Below, piece after piece: positions 51,351 to 62,400 of a DNA stretch of 64,000 nucleotides (position 1 is its first letter; each line of letters opens with the position of its first letter). Under the pieces are notes generated by a model. The model was not told the origin of the DNA. It ran no database searches and worked only from the letters and a program-made list of their open reading frames with translations. A program made the position numbers and the translations under genes. Source of the DNA: Lactarius indigo (taxonomy: Eukaryota > Basidiomycota > Agaricomycetes > Russulales > Russulaceae); the NCBI GenBank assembly GCA_025766275.1, contig JAFKAC010000046.1:62001-126000 (forward strand), in the 5' to 3' direction.

Positions 51351-51757
51351 TCTGCCATCGCTGGATGGAATTCTGTGGGTCTAGCTTACCGCGGGGGGTG
51401 GTTTAGAAGAGATGGTTGAGGACGATCTGGATATTATACCCATTGGATGGTAGAGTAGTAGCCATGTTGTACGAAACAAAAATATATAGCCAGTCCTTTA
51501 GTACTTATCCGACATCTATGAGCTTCAAGTCGTTACCATCACTGTCCTTTTTCCCTCCAATTTGAACTGCTTCTCTGTCGACACCGCATCTGGCTATGTT
51601 ACCGCGTTTCTCGTTATCACCCCAGTAGCGCGTCTGTCGTCCTTATCCGGATTATGATCTGCCTTCCGGCGCTTCGCCCGCTCTTTCTAGGACACTGGTC
51701 ATCCTTTCCCTTTCCTTCCAACCCCGGGCCGAACCGACGACACTATACAGCTATACC
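51351..51757. other. Spacer upstream of NLR3
   Basis: It is related to 8391-8918 and holds the NLR3 promoter. No gene or clear TATA box seen. Confidence 0.4.
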
Positions 51758-54700
51758 ATGTCTCACTCCCCTCTCCCAACCATCTATTCCTCCGACTTCG
51801 AGTCAATCTTCAAAATTTCTTTCAAGGCCTACAAAAAGCGAACAGGGCAAGACATCACCTCTCATCCTTTAGCCGCCCAGCTCAAGACTTGCGACTCTCC
51901 CGATGCGATTCTTGCCGTGCTTAGAGCCCAGGTCGAGGAGTTCGATCAATCTCGGAGGGATGACGAGAGGCTGACAAAGTGGCTCAATCCAACCGTGAAT
52001 GTCCTTTACGCTTTCTCCGCTACACTCGGTGAGGGCGTCGGCTTGGTGAGTCTCTTGAGGATGTCTCGTACGAAATTCGCACTCTCACATCCGTTTTCTA
52101 GGTGTTCTCTCCCGCCAAGGTGATCTTTGCCGGAATCGGAGTGTTGCTCTTGGTGAGTATTGTCGTTGGCCTCACCATGTGGACCACCATGACGTCGCGA
52201 TCACTCAGGCATCCAAGGACGTTGCTGCCAGTCACGATATTCTCATCGACATGTTCGAACGCATCGAGAACTTCTTCAAAAGGCTCGAGGCTTATACAGA
52301 AGTTCCGCAGACGACGGCGATGACGGACATTATCGTACAGATTATGGTTGAGGTTCTGTCTATTTTCGGGATAGCGACCAAGGAGATAAGACAAGGGCGA
52401 GCGAGTACGTTTCCCCCAGTCATGCATTAAACTCATCTCATTGGGTTTTATTCAGAGAAATTCCTCAAGAAGCTCGCCGGCAGACGAGATATCGAGGATG
52501 CGTTGCAGAGACTTGACAGGCTGACACAAGAAGAGGCCCGGATGGCGACTGCACAAGTCCTGAGGCTGACTCAGAGGGTTGATGACAAGGTGGAGGACGT
52601 CAACAAAAGGGTGCAAGGCGTCGACGGGAAGGTGGAGACTGTCGACGAAAGGGTTCAGGGCGTCGACGAAAGGGTCCAACGCGTTGACCACAATGTGCAG
52701 GCCGTCGATGACAGAGTGAAGCAAGTCGATGATAGGGTAGGAGTTGTCAACGACAATGTGGAGTTAATCATCGACGGTATGTGATCGTGCATACCTGTCC
52801 TTCGCACCACCCTCACCATTCGGCTTGGCTAGGGGGGAAGGAAAGAAGCGCAGCAATCGCTCGAATCGTGAATACTGTAGACGATATGATCCGTCCGTAA
52901 ACTTCCAGTGACCACAGTGGTTGTTACTCACGTACTTGACAGGTAATCAGGTTCGACGTGACCTTCGAAATTGGATATCTCCCCCTGATCCGTCCATCAA
53001 TTACAACACCGCCTGCGGTGCCCACCACCAGGGTACCGCTACATGGCTCACTCAAAGCAACGCATTCAAAGCTTGGACGACCTCTGGCTGCTTGTTGTGG
53101 GTTCACGGAAAACGTATGTTACCTTCCTCTGCGAACCAATTCCTATTAACGCGTTCCTATCTCTTAGCGGGCTCAGGGAAAAGTATTCTTAGGTTCGTTT
53201 CTCTCTGACTTCTTACGCCTATTGTCGGGTTCAACTAAACTTTCGTCTAGCTCCGTAATCATCCGAGATCTAGAAGATGTCTGCAAGGCCGGGTTTGCGT
53301 TGACGGCCTATTTTTATTTCGACTTTAAGGACACCGCGAAGCAAGATTCCCGTGCTCTACTCTCCTCCCTTCTCGTCCAGCTCTCTCATCGGTCCGATGT
53401 TTGCTGCGACATTCTTCACACCTTGTATACCACCCATCGTCATGGCTCAGAACAGCCAAATGACGACGCACTCGCTCAATGCCTCAAGACCATGCTCGTA
53501 GCCCTCGGAGAAACCCCGATCTACCTCATCTTAGACGCGGTCGACGAATGTGTCAACACATCTGGAATGCCATCGCCTCGCGAAAAGGTGCTGCGACTTG
53601 TCAAGGAACTCGTCGGGTTGAAACTCTCGAACTTGCATTTGTGTATCACCAGTCGACCCGAGATCGACATCCGTAATGCTCTTGGACCACTGGCAGCCCA
53701 CCGGATCTCTCTTCACGACGAAAGCGGTCAGAATGCGGACATCGCGAACTATGTTAGCTCAGTTTACTCGGACTTGAGGATGCGTCGATGGAGAGCGGAG
53801 GAAAGGGACATGGTTGTTGGAACACTCTCAGCGAAGGCCGATGGAATGTAAGCTCGTCGCTACCCGCTTGTCGTGCTCGCTGAAGATTTGACGCAGGTTC
53901 CGATGGGTGTTCTGTCAATTGGAGATATTACGTCATTGTTTCCCATCCAGCGTCCTCAGCATCCTCGAGCAATTACCCAAATCTCTGGACGAGACATACG
54001 AGCGAATACTGAGGGAGATCAGCAGAGCAAATAGAGACCACGCGTATCGTCTATTACAATGCCTGACCGTCGCCGTTCGTCCGCTTCGAGTCGAGGAACT
54101 TGCCGAAGTCCTAGCCGTCGACTTCAACGCGCGCGGCAGCCCGAAGTTGAATACGGATTGGCGGTGGGAAGATAACGAAGAAGCAGTACTGTCAGCATGC
54201 TCGAGCTTGGTGGCGGTGGTCATGGATGGTGATTCGCGAGTGGTTCAATTCTCGCACTTCTCTGTCAAAGAGTTCTTGACGTCAAGTCGCCTGGCAAGTT
54301 CTCCTGGAGAGGGGTCACGATTCCATATTCGGCTGGAGTCTGCCAACACGATTCTTGCGCAAGCTTCCTTAGGCGTCCTCCTCCGACTGGACAAGCGAGT
54401 CGACCGCGACAGCATCGTCGGCTTTCCCCTGGCCCAATACGCAGCAGAGCACTGGCCCGAGCACGTGAAGTTCGAGAATGTTTTGTCGCAGGTGAAGGAC
54501 GGGACCGACGAACTGTTTGACGCAGACAAGCCACATTTCGCTGCGTGGGTCTGGCTCCACGACGTTGACGGATCCCCGATGTCCTGGACAAGCCCAGCAC
54601 GACCAGAAGCACCCCCTTTATATTACGCCGTACGGGTTGGAAACCGGGCCCTGGTGGAGCGCGTACTTTCGAAGCGTCCGCAGGACATGAACGCCAAGGG

Positions 54701-55184
54701 AGGTCGCTACAGGACTCTCTTGCACGCAGCATTTTCCACACGCGACGTCGAGATTGTATGGCTGCTACTGGAGAACGGCGCTGATTTGAATATTCGTGGC
54801 CGTTGGGACCAAACTCCTCTACATTACGCATCGGACGTAGGTTTCCCTGATGTTGTGCGGTGGATACTCGATCGTGGCGTGGACGTGGAAGCCCTAGACA
54901 ACACCGGATCGACCGCACTGCACCTTGCAGCATACAACGGGTGTCTCGAAGTTGCCGAGATACTTCTCGAGCACAACGCTGAGCTCAATGCGAGCGATGA
55001 CCAAGGCCGAGTCCCGTTGCATGACGCAGCAAGACGTGGACATCCGGAAGTTGTGCGACTATTATTGAAGCACGGTGCGGACGTGAACGTGCGCGACGAC
55101 GACGACGAGACCCCGTTGGACATGGCGAAGGCAAGAGGATTCACAGAGATCGTCCGACTACTATCGGAGCACGTGAACGAATGA
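51758..55184 (+). CDS. NLR-like STAND protein: Goodbye-NACHT-ankyrin (NLR3)
   Basis: Nine exons join to 998 residues: 51758-52045, 52102-52152, 52209-52404, 52456-52776, 52833-52892, 52943-53113, 53168-53192, 53251-53847, 53897-55184. It is a close paralogue of NLR1 with identical intron positions: Goodbye domain (1 to about 200), nine coiled-coil heptads, NACHT with Walker A GKPGSGKS (361-368), Walker B LILDAVDEC and TSRPE, a helical region and six ankyrin repeats from about 808. Differences from NLR1 concentrate in the heptads (11 residues shorter) and are scattered through the ankyrins. Intron 5 has a weak donor, GTCCGT, chosen because the alternative GTAAAC would add a stop. Function is inferred from the family: a ligand-gated death or defence switch. 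Confidence 0.9.
52573..52764 (+). repeat. Heptad-coding repeats in NLR3
   Basis: About nine 21-base units encode VDERVQG-like heptads. They are more diverged from each other than those of NLR1 (VDHNVQA, VDDRVKQ, VDDRVGV, VNDNVEL), so the array is older or less recently homogenised. Confidence 0.8.
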
Positions 55185-56136
55185 GGGCGTGGGGCTGGTA
55201 CCTACCGGGCTAGTTTTGAGGTGACGGCGATTCATCATATCGTATCTGATTGTTTTATCGTAGTCTTACGAGGTATGGACACTCGGATGAAGTCAATAGT
55301 GAATAAAGTGATCAGGATCTGGCGTGTGCGCGGACAATGTCTGCACGAGAAGACAAAAGGCTCTACAGTGAAGAAGTAGGGACTTATATATCTGTAAAGA
55401 CTATAGCTGTATAGTTGGAAATTTCATGCTCTGCTTCCGCAGAGCGACGACATGAATGAAACCGCGGACGAGTACGACCGGGAGGGGATCCGGCGCATGA
55501 TGCATGAAGCCCGGCATCCGAACGCGGAGGAATAACAAACCGAGATAACGTGCACTTAGGACTTGCGCGAGTTTGCACGTAGTCCATACGAACGCGAAAC
55601 GAACAATCGATAAGGTATATTAATAGACTTCAACACGTAGTACGTTAGAGAGTGTATCATATGGCAACGATGCTCGAGTTGGGGAATACAACAATCCTGA
55701 GCCTGTCTGGGGGCAAAAGCAGCGGTCGCATCCAACCTGTTTTGTCGGGGTGAGATAAAGAGGTGGCGTGCGACTGCGAAAGAACTGCGTCGCGTTCCCG
55801 AACGCTACTTTGGTTGGGACACATAAATTGATGATTATATTTGTCACGCACCTCTGTACCACCGAAAGGGCACTTGCGCGCATACACGACCCTGCTGCTC
55901 TCTACACACAAATATGCCCGAGACTAGAGATCGGCTTGTTGTTTTCGTGGTATGTTTCACTGTTGTTGCCGGCTATTTTCTCTTGTCTGTGGCTGGGGCA
56001 TCTGCGCTTGCGCTTTCTTCGCAATTTTATAATGTTCCATTCCACACAGGCGAGCCCTCGACAGGGAGCGTAAGCCAAACATATACACATTTATATTACC
56101 ACTGATAGACTACACCAGGACGACGACAAGGCTGAC
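55185..56136. other. Intergenic after NLR3
   Basis: It holds the NLR3 3' region. A 63-codon open stretch at 55914-56105 begins with a hydrophobic segment (RLVVFVVCFTVVAGYFLLSVAGASALAL) but has no partner exon or family, so it is not called. Confidence 0.35.
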
Positions 56137-56589
56137 ATGGAACACAAGCGCGCCAAGAGCTCCACCGCATCTTCATCGGGAAGCGAGCCCACCGAAACCC
56201 AGCGCATTTCGGCAGGTGAAGGGATGTCGAATATAGCAGCATCGATGGAAAGTGCCGCCGAAACGCTCGCTGGGGCCTTGGTCGATATGGCCAAGAACAT
56301 GTGCCCGACTTCTGCTTTGGACGCCACGTTGGCCGGGGCCTTGACGGGAGTGGTCGATCCCATCCTACCTCCCGCCCCATCGGATACTGCCAGCGCCACT
56401 GACATTCGTACTGCCGCCATGAACATGATCGAAGATGAAGAGGGCTTCTCGGACAACGACCTGACCTGCGCGGCGAGTTGTATCATCGCAAACGCAGAGC
56501 TTGCACGTGGTTACATCGCGATAAGGTCCCGAGGTGCACGCACAGCTCTCATCCAAGGCGCGATGGAAAAGCTCCGGGGTCTCAAGTAG
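56137..56589 (+). CDS. Hypothetical acidic protein or last exon
   Basis: A 150-residue frame from ATG 56137; the frame may start earlier through a splice acceptor CACCAG ending at 56118 (DDDKAD then MEHKRAK). It begins with a Ser-rich stretch (KRAKSSTASSSGSEP), then a helical region with SAAETLAGAL, and ends with IEDEEGFSDNDLTCAASCII and IRSRGARTALIQGAMEKL. The end reminds me of C-terminal regions of Myb/SANT-like proteins that accompany Harbinger-type transposons in mushrooms, but I cannot verify this. Base composition is coding-like and no stop interrupts. No function is claimed. Confidence 0.5.
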   Translation: MEHKRAKSSTASSSGSEPTETQRISAGEGMSNIAASMESAAETLAGALVDMAKNMCPTSALDATLAGALTGVVDPILPPAPSDTASATDIRTAAMNMIEDEEGFSDNDLTCAASCIIANAELARGYIAIRSRGARTALIQGAMEKLRGLK

Positions 56590-57049
56590 CGGTGGGTTCC
56601 TAGATACATACAAAGCGCGTAAAAAAACTGTACATTATCGTCTGTTTCTGTAATCTGAATGCACGCGAGCCCCAGTTGTCAATCCATAGTCGTGCCTGGG
56701 TTGCAGTAATGGAACGACTGATATTACATTATAATTAATTTGTGTCACGTCTATGGGACTCAGAAGGAGAAAGAGGTGAGAAGCAACTCTAGAGTCGTTT
56801 CTTGCTGTTGGCGCGCTCGAAATGGGTATGCTCGGCCCGGACGTGCCGCGAGCGATGATCGCGCCGCCGGACAGGGTCTAATACTGTACCATTATTCTAG
56901 AAACAGTTCGTGAGGGGCTCCTTGAACCGTAACCACCACCAGGGGACGGAATTCCCACGGCAAAGCCGGGGCAAGGACGGACTAGGACCAAGAGCAAGCT
57001 GCAATGGCAGACGAGCCCTATCCCAGTCCTCGAATACCACCGGCCCCCT
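56590..57049. other. Intergenic before the LINE
   Basis: No gene seen. The composition changes near 57050 into the A+C-rich plus strand of the LINE, whose exact 5' end I cannot place. Confidence 0.35.
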
Positions 57050-57559
57050 GTAACAATAAATACCCTCACAACCACTATGCGGCCCAGAGAGCCAACAAAG
57101 ACAGAGAGACCTGAGGGAGAACGCTACCAACCAGCCCCCCAACAGCATCAAACGACCGCCCGACTACTCCAATGACCAGAGCCCAACCAACCAACATCTA
57201 CGTGCACTCCCAACAGCCCATGACCAGAACGACCCCCCCGCCACCTCCCAAGCACACAACCCCAGTCTACACAAAACCAACAATGCCAGCAGACACCCAC
57301 AACCCCCAGAAACCCAACCCCGACACCGACCCAACAAACAAACCACCAATACCCAACAACTGTCACCCCATCCACGCACAACGCCACCATCAACCCCCTC
57401 ATACCGCATAGTAAGTACATCAGCCCGACAATCAACTAAAAACAACACTAACCAAAAACCACCCCACGCGAACCCCTGACGGAGCCACCCATTCAGAGGA
57501 TCACCCACACGAACACTTAAAACCCACCCCAACCACCACACCACCCACAGCCGCCAACG

Positions 57560-59167
57560 ATGGATGCACCTCCCCCCTCCCCTGCCGCTGCCGCCCCCAA
57601 CCCAACACAAAACCAACCCCAACCCCTAGAACGCACCGCTAGAGAACCCCCCAACAAAATGACAACGATCCAATCTGCCCGCTTCTCCGCGACAAGCAGC
57701 CCCGCTGCCACTGCAACCGAAAACAGGAGGAACAAGAAGAGACCCCTGAGTAAGACCCACATCTCTACGGATGAAGAACACACTAACACGAACACAGATC
57801 TAACAAATGACGAGGATGATCAGGAACGCCGAATGGTCAACGACCTCGTAAGCTCCGCCATCGGCCCAACCATCACCTCTATTGAGATTCCAGAGGAAGC
57901 CATGCGACCACCGCCAACCACACCCCTGGCTCCAATTGTCCACTACCCCTCCTCAGGCCCTGCGTACTCCTTATCCCCCTATGTTCTCCTGCCCATCCCT
58001 GACGAGGACTCCCCGACCCCTCCAGCCACCCCCACTAGATACTCACGGGGATCCTCCACCAACACCACTTACCAGAGCACCCCAGACGGGGACATCCCGA
58101 TGATGTTTGCCAACCTTACGCCCCAGGATGACCGTGTACGACACGAACAATACACATCCCCCAGCCCCTCCACCGGAGCTGGAAGACCCGCTACCTCGGT
58201 TAGAGGCCTGGTAGAAGCCGACCGCACCGACCCCAATGTGGGTGGCGCCAACCCACTAGCCATCGTCGACAAGTTCACCCCAGGCCCCATGCCCCAAGTA
58301 CAGGATGCGCACCCAACTTCCATCTTCGAACACCTCGACCTCGACCTCATCACCGACTGGGAAAACTTCCAACGCGGGAAACTAATAGCCATCCCCTTCG
58401 ACAATGAAGCGAGAGCTGTCAACATGCATGAAGACATCAAAGCGCGACTCATGGCCGCCATAGCGGAAATCACCAAATCACAGAGTGTAGGAGTAGCAAC
58501 CCCGCGAGCCAGCGCCGAGGCCGTCGCAGCCAAACGTCACCCCAATGCCTTCTTAATCTTCAACCTAACCACTGAACAAGCTGACACCCTCCTCAAACGT
58601 ACAGTATGGTCATCCCCCGCCATCACATTTTGAGCCACCCCCCTAGGACGCGTATGCCCAGAGTTCCTCTTCGCAATCAGAGGATTCCACTCCATGACGA
58701 AAGAAGACATTGAAGTCATCATCAAAGGAGTCTGGGAAGACATTGAAACGAGAAACTATGTTGCAACGATCGCAAATGAACTCCCAGAAGAAGAACGGCT
58801 ACAAGTATGCGAGGCCCTCATAAAACTCATCAGCTCAGTCTACCTCACTCGCCTTGACATCAAGCAGCCCGGGGACCTATTGATCCCGCAATTCAATGTC
58901 TATGCCAAAGGACGAGAGGCGATCAACCTAGGCATATGGCCCAGGATGAGGAAATACCTGGCGAGCCACACTTACTCGGCCCCAATGATGGGGACCGGGA
59001 TCACGAATATCAGCCCATACAACTGCGGGATCTGCCACGGAGTAGACCACCCTCGAGGACTATGCCCGTTCCCTGAGGTCGACGGCTGGAATGGCCCTAA
59101 GAGACGCAACGAAAAAGGCAAAACCAGGAGCCGAGGCAGGGGAGCTGGACCCACCACTTATGCGTAG
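57560..59167 (+). pseudogene. LINE ORF1, one in-frame TGA
   Basis: One frame from ATG 57560 to the TAG ending at 59167, broken only by TGA at 58631-58633 (ITF-stop-ATPLG), so without it the product would be about 535 residues. The N-terminal half is Pro/Ser/Thr-rich and probably disordered. The C-terminal part has a single zinc knuckle CGICHGVDHPRGLC (CX2CX4HX4C) and a basic tail (KRRNEKGKTRSRGRG), consistent with an RNA-binding ORF1 protein. The stop may derive from TGG or CGA. ORF2 follows 265 bases later. Confidence 0.8.
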
Positions 59168-59432
59168 CGAACCAGCAACCGAAACCACACTAGATACCCA
59201 CCCCAAATGTAAATAGAAATGTTCCGACCCAAAAACTAGCTAGTCTCCATAGAATACTTAAATACGAGACACCCCTGCTCACCCTCCCCCACGCATGATG
59301 CCCGTAAGCACCGCCCTGCCCTGTCCCAATCCCCCGCATGCACAAGTCCCCACCCGGACAAACGGTGAACACCCCAGATGAGGGAGTGTACGCCGTGGTA
59401 CAGAACAGTACCAACCAACACACGGGCAACAA
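59168..59432 (+). other. LINE ORF1-ORF2 spacer
   Basis: A spacer of 265 bases inside the element. ORF2 initiation at 59433 is assumed from the first ATG of the frame that contains the endonuclease motifs. No separate feature seen. Confidence 0.4.
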
Positions 59433-62400
59433 ATGCCCACTACCCGTAGTCAAACCGCATTACGGCGTAAAGCCAACATTAATATAGCGACCCTAAATGT
59501 GAACGGCTTCACAGCCCCGTCGCACCAAATGAACGGAATCGAAAAATGGTCAACAATAAACCGCACGCTAAACACCTACAAAATAGCAATCCTAGCCATC
59601 CAAGAAACCCACCTGGACGATGAACGAGTCCACAGCATACTCAAATGTTTTAGGCCGGAAATTTGACCTAGTCACGTCACATGACCCTTTGAACCCGCGT
59701 GCAACTGCGGGAGTAGCCTTCATCATTAACAAAAGCATAATCTCCCCTAAAACATACACGATGACGGAACTCATCCCAGGACGAGCCATCGCTCTTAAAA
59801 TAAACTGGCATGGGTCAGAAGAAACCACGCTGATCAATGTCTACGCACCGAACAACAGATCGGAACACCCCACCTTCTGGGGAGCAATAGACCATGAACG
59901 TATTAAACATGGAGTGAACCATCCATGTAACGTCGCCACGACGTTAGCTCGACTTGAGCACAAGTGACGGTAACAGCTTAGCAGTACGACGGTCTATGTG
60001 TCTGGCTTGAAGACGCGGAGGTCCAAGTTCCTGCCTTAGTGAATACGTGGAGGTACACCGGCAAGTCGAAGATCTTGAGTCACGAGCGAAGTCGGACGTC
60101 CTTCTAAGGAGGGGAGAGAGAGAGAAGAAAACAAGTGGCGATTCAAGAAGACCAAGATGGCGTATCTTGGTCTTCACAAGACGGTTTAAATACAATTCGA
60201 GCAGGCTTTGAAGCGCTGCTATGAGTCACAGTAAAGTAGCATCCAACGTATCGCAGAAACAACTCGAACCCTAATACTACTAGTACCCGTACTAGTGGCG
60301 TCGGTCATCAGTCAGCTATTGTACCGTATCACCTATCACACTACCGTATCACCGTGGTTAAGTCCGCAACTAATCTACCTTACCGCCGTAGTTGCAACCG
60401 GTACAGTAAGGGTTTCACAGCGAGCAGTCCGTACGTGCAGAAACATGACAATCCAGACTTCCTGCTAGGGGACTTCAACGTAACGGAAGACCCGATAGAT
60501 AGAGCCCCGATACACCTTGACGACCAGAACACTGTAGAAGCCTTGAGGGACCTACGCCACCGCCTCGACCTGGAAGACACATGGAGACACAGAAACCCCA
60601 AAGAACGCTGCTTCACATACCGTGCAAATGCCAGCAGATGCCAGATCCAATCTAGACTAGACAGAATATATGTGAAAACCCAGAAAACGGCCCACACACT
60701 GGACTGGAGAATGGGCCCAACTCCAGTCCCGACTGATCACTGGATAACAACGACCAAATTTGCCCCAGCAGACAACCCCCAAATAGGGAAAGGCCGATGG
60801 ACATGGCCACTAACGATCCTGAGAGACAAAAAACTGAGTAAATTCATAGAGGAAAAAGGCCAACAACTCCTGAAAGACATGGCCGAAACGGAAAGAAATA
60901 ACATACCACGGCACCTGACGAACCCACAGCTACTCTGGAAAACCTTCAAAGACAACATAACCGAACAAGCGCAACAAACTGCGAAAGAGATACAAGGGAA
61001 ACGCACCGCACGAAAGAGAAACCTAATAAAAGACCTAGAAGAGATAGCGAGGAAACCGGAACTAGACTGGGACGAGAACACCAGAATCAACGAAGCATAC
61101 CTCGCAAGTGAGCTCACAGCCCTAGAAAAGACCGAAGCCCGAAACCAAAAAGAACTCTACCGTGCAAAACTCCTCAACCATGGAGAGCGCCTCGGAGGCA
61201 TATGGTCGAAACAGAGCAAGGAAAACAAACCAAGAGACCTAATCAACCGTCTCAGAATCCCTGGATCAACCCCACCCCAGTACGAACGCTGCACCAAACG
61301 AATGGCTAAACTGGCAAGGGACTACCACGAAAAACTACAGCTAGATGGAAATCCGTCAGCAAACGATGAAGAAGAAAACCTTGAAAGAATACACAACCAG
61401 CTAAGGGAAATCCCCCACGAACAAAAACTCCGAAGGACACAAAGAAACGCTCAAAACTGGTCCATCTACAAAGCACAAGTAAAGAAAGCGATAACTCTTG
61501 CGAAAAATGGATCAGCAACTGGGATGGACTGGCTGCCCATATGAGCTCTGGAAAATACTAGATGAACGCTACGAAGCCGCACAAAAAGTAAACCAAGATG
61601 CCTTCAATATAGTAAAAGCACTCACAATACTGTTCCTGCGACATACAGGAAACACGGAGTCGACGAAAACTCGGACTTTGCCCTGGGATGGATGTGCCCG
61701 ATCTTCAAAAAGAAGGACCCCTCGGAGATTAGTAACTACCGCCCGATAACGCTGTTAAATACAGACTACAAACTACTCACCAAAGTCCTAGCGCTCCAAC
61801 TCCTGAAATACGTCCCAAGCATGGTGCATGAAGACCAAGCGGGCTTCATCCCGAAAAGATCGATCTTCGATCACATAAGACTTGCACAAACAATCCTCAA
61901 CTATGCTGAGGTAATGGACGAAAACGGGGCAATTATAGCCCTCGACCAGGAGAAAGCATACGACTAGAATAAAGCATCAGTACCTGTGGGAAACATTAGC
62001 AGCCTTCAACCTCCCTCCGGCCTTCACCAAAACAGTACACGCACTGTATGAACATGCATACACAAAAGTAGCGATCAATGGAATCCTCAGCGACCCCTTC
62101 CGTGTGACAAGAGGTGTGAGACAAGGAGACCCACTCTCCTGTCCGCTCTTCGACCTAGCCATAGAACCCCTAGTGTGCACGATTAGGAACTCCAGTACAC
62201 ATATCCAGGGTTCAGAATCCCTGGCCTAGACAACAACATCAAAATAACACTGTTCGCAGATGACACGAACCTTTTCCTAAACGAAAATGACAGCTTCGAC
62301 CAAGTTGAAACCATCCTAGAAGAATGGTGCGAGGCCTCAGGAGCAAAGTTCAACATAGAGAAGACCGAAATCATACCAATAGGTACAGAGGAACACAGAC

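Noticed and set aside
55914..56105. 63-codon frame with a hydrophobic start
   Set aside because: Looks like a signal or membrane segment but has no continuation, splice partner or family.
57148..57795. Long minus-strand frames rich in Gly, Val and Trp opposite LINE ORF1
   Set aside because: They are the complement of the A+C-rich plus strand, which lacks bases needed for minus-strand stops; ORF1 on the plus strand has the real motifs.
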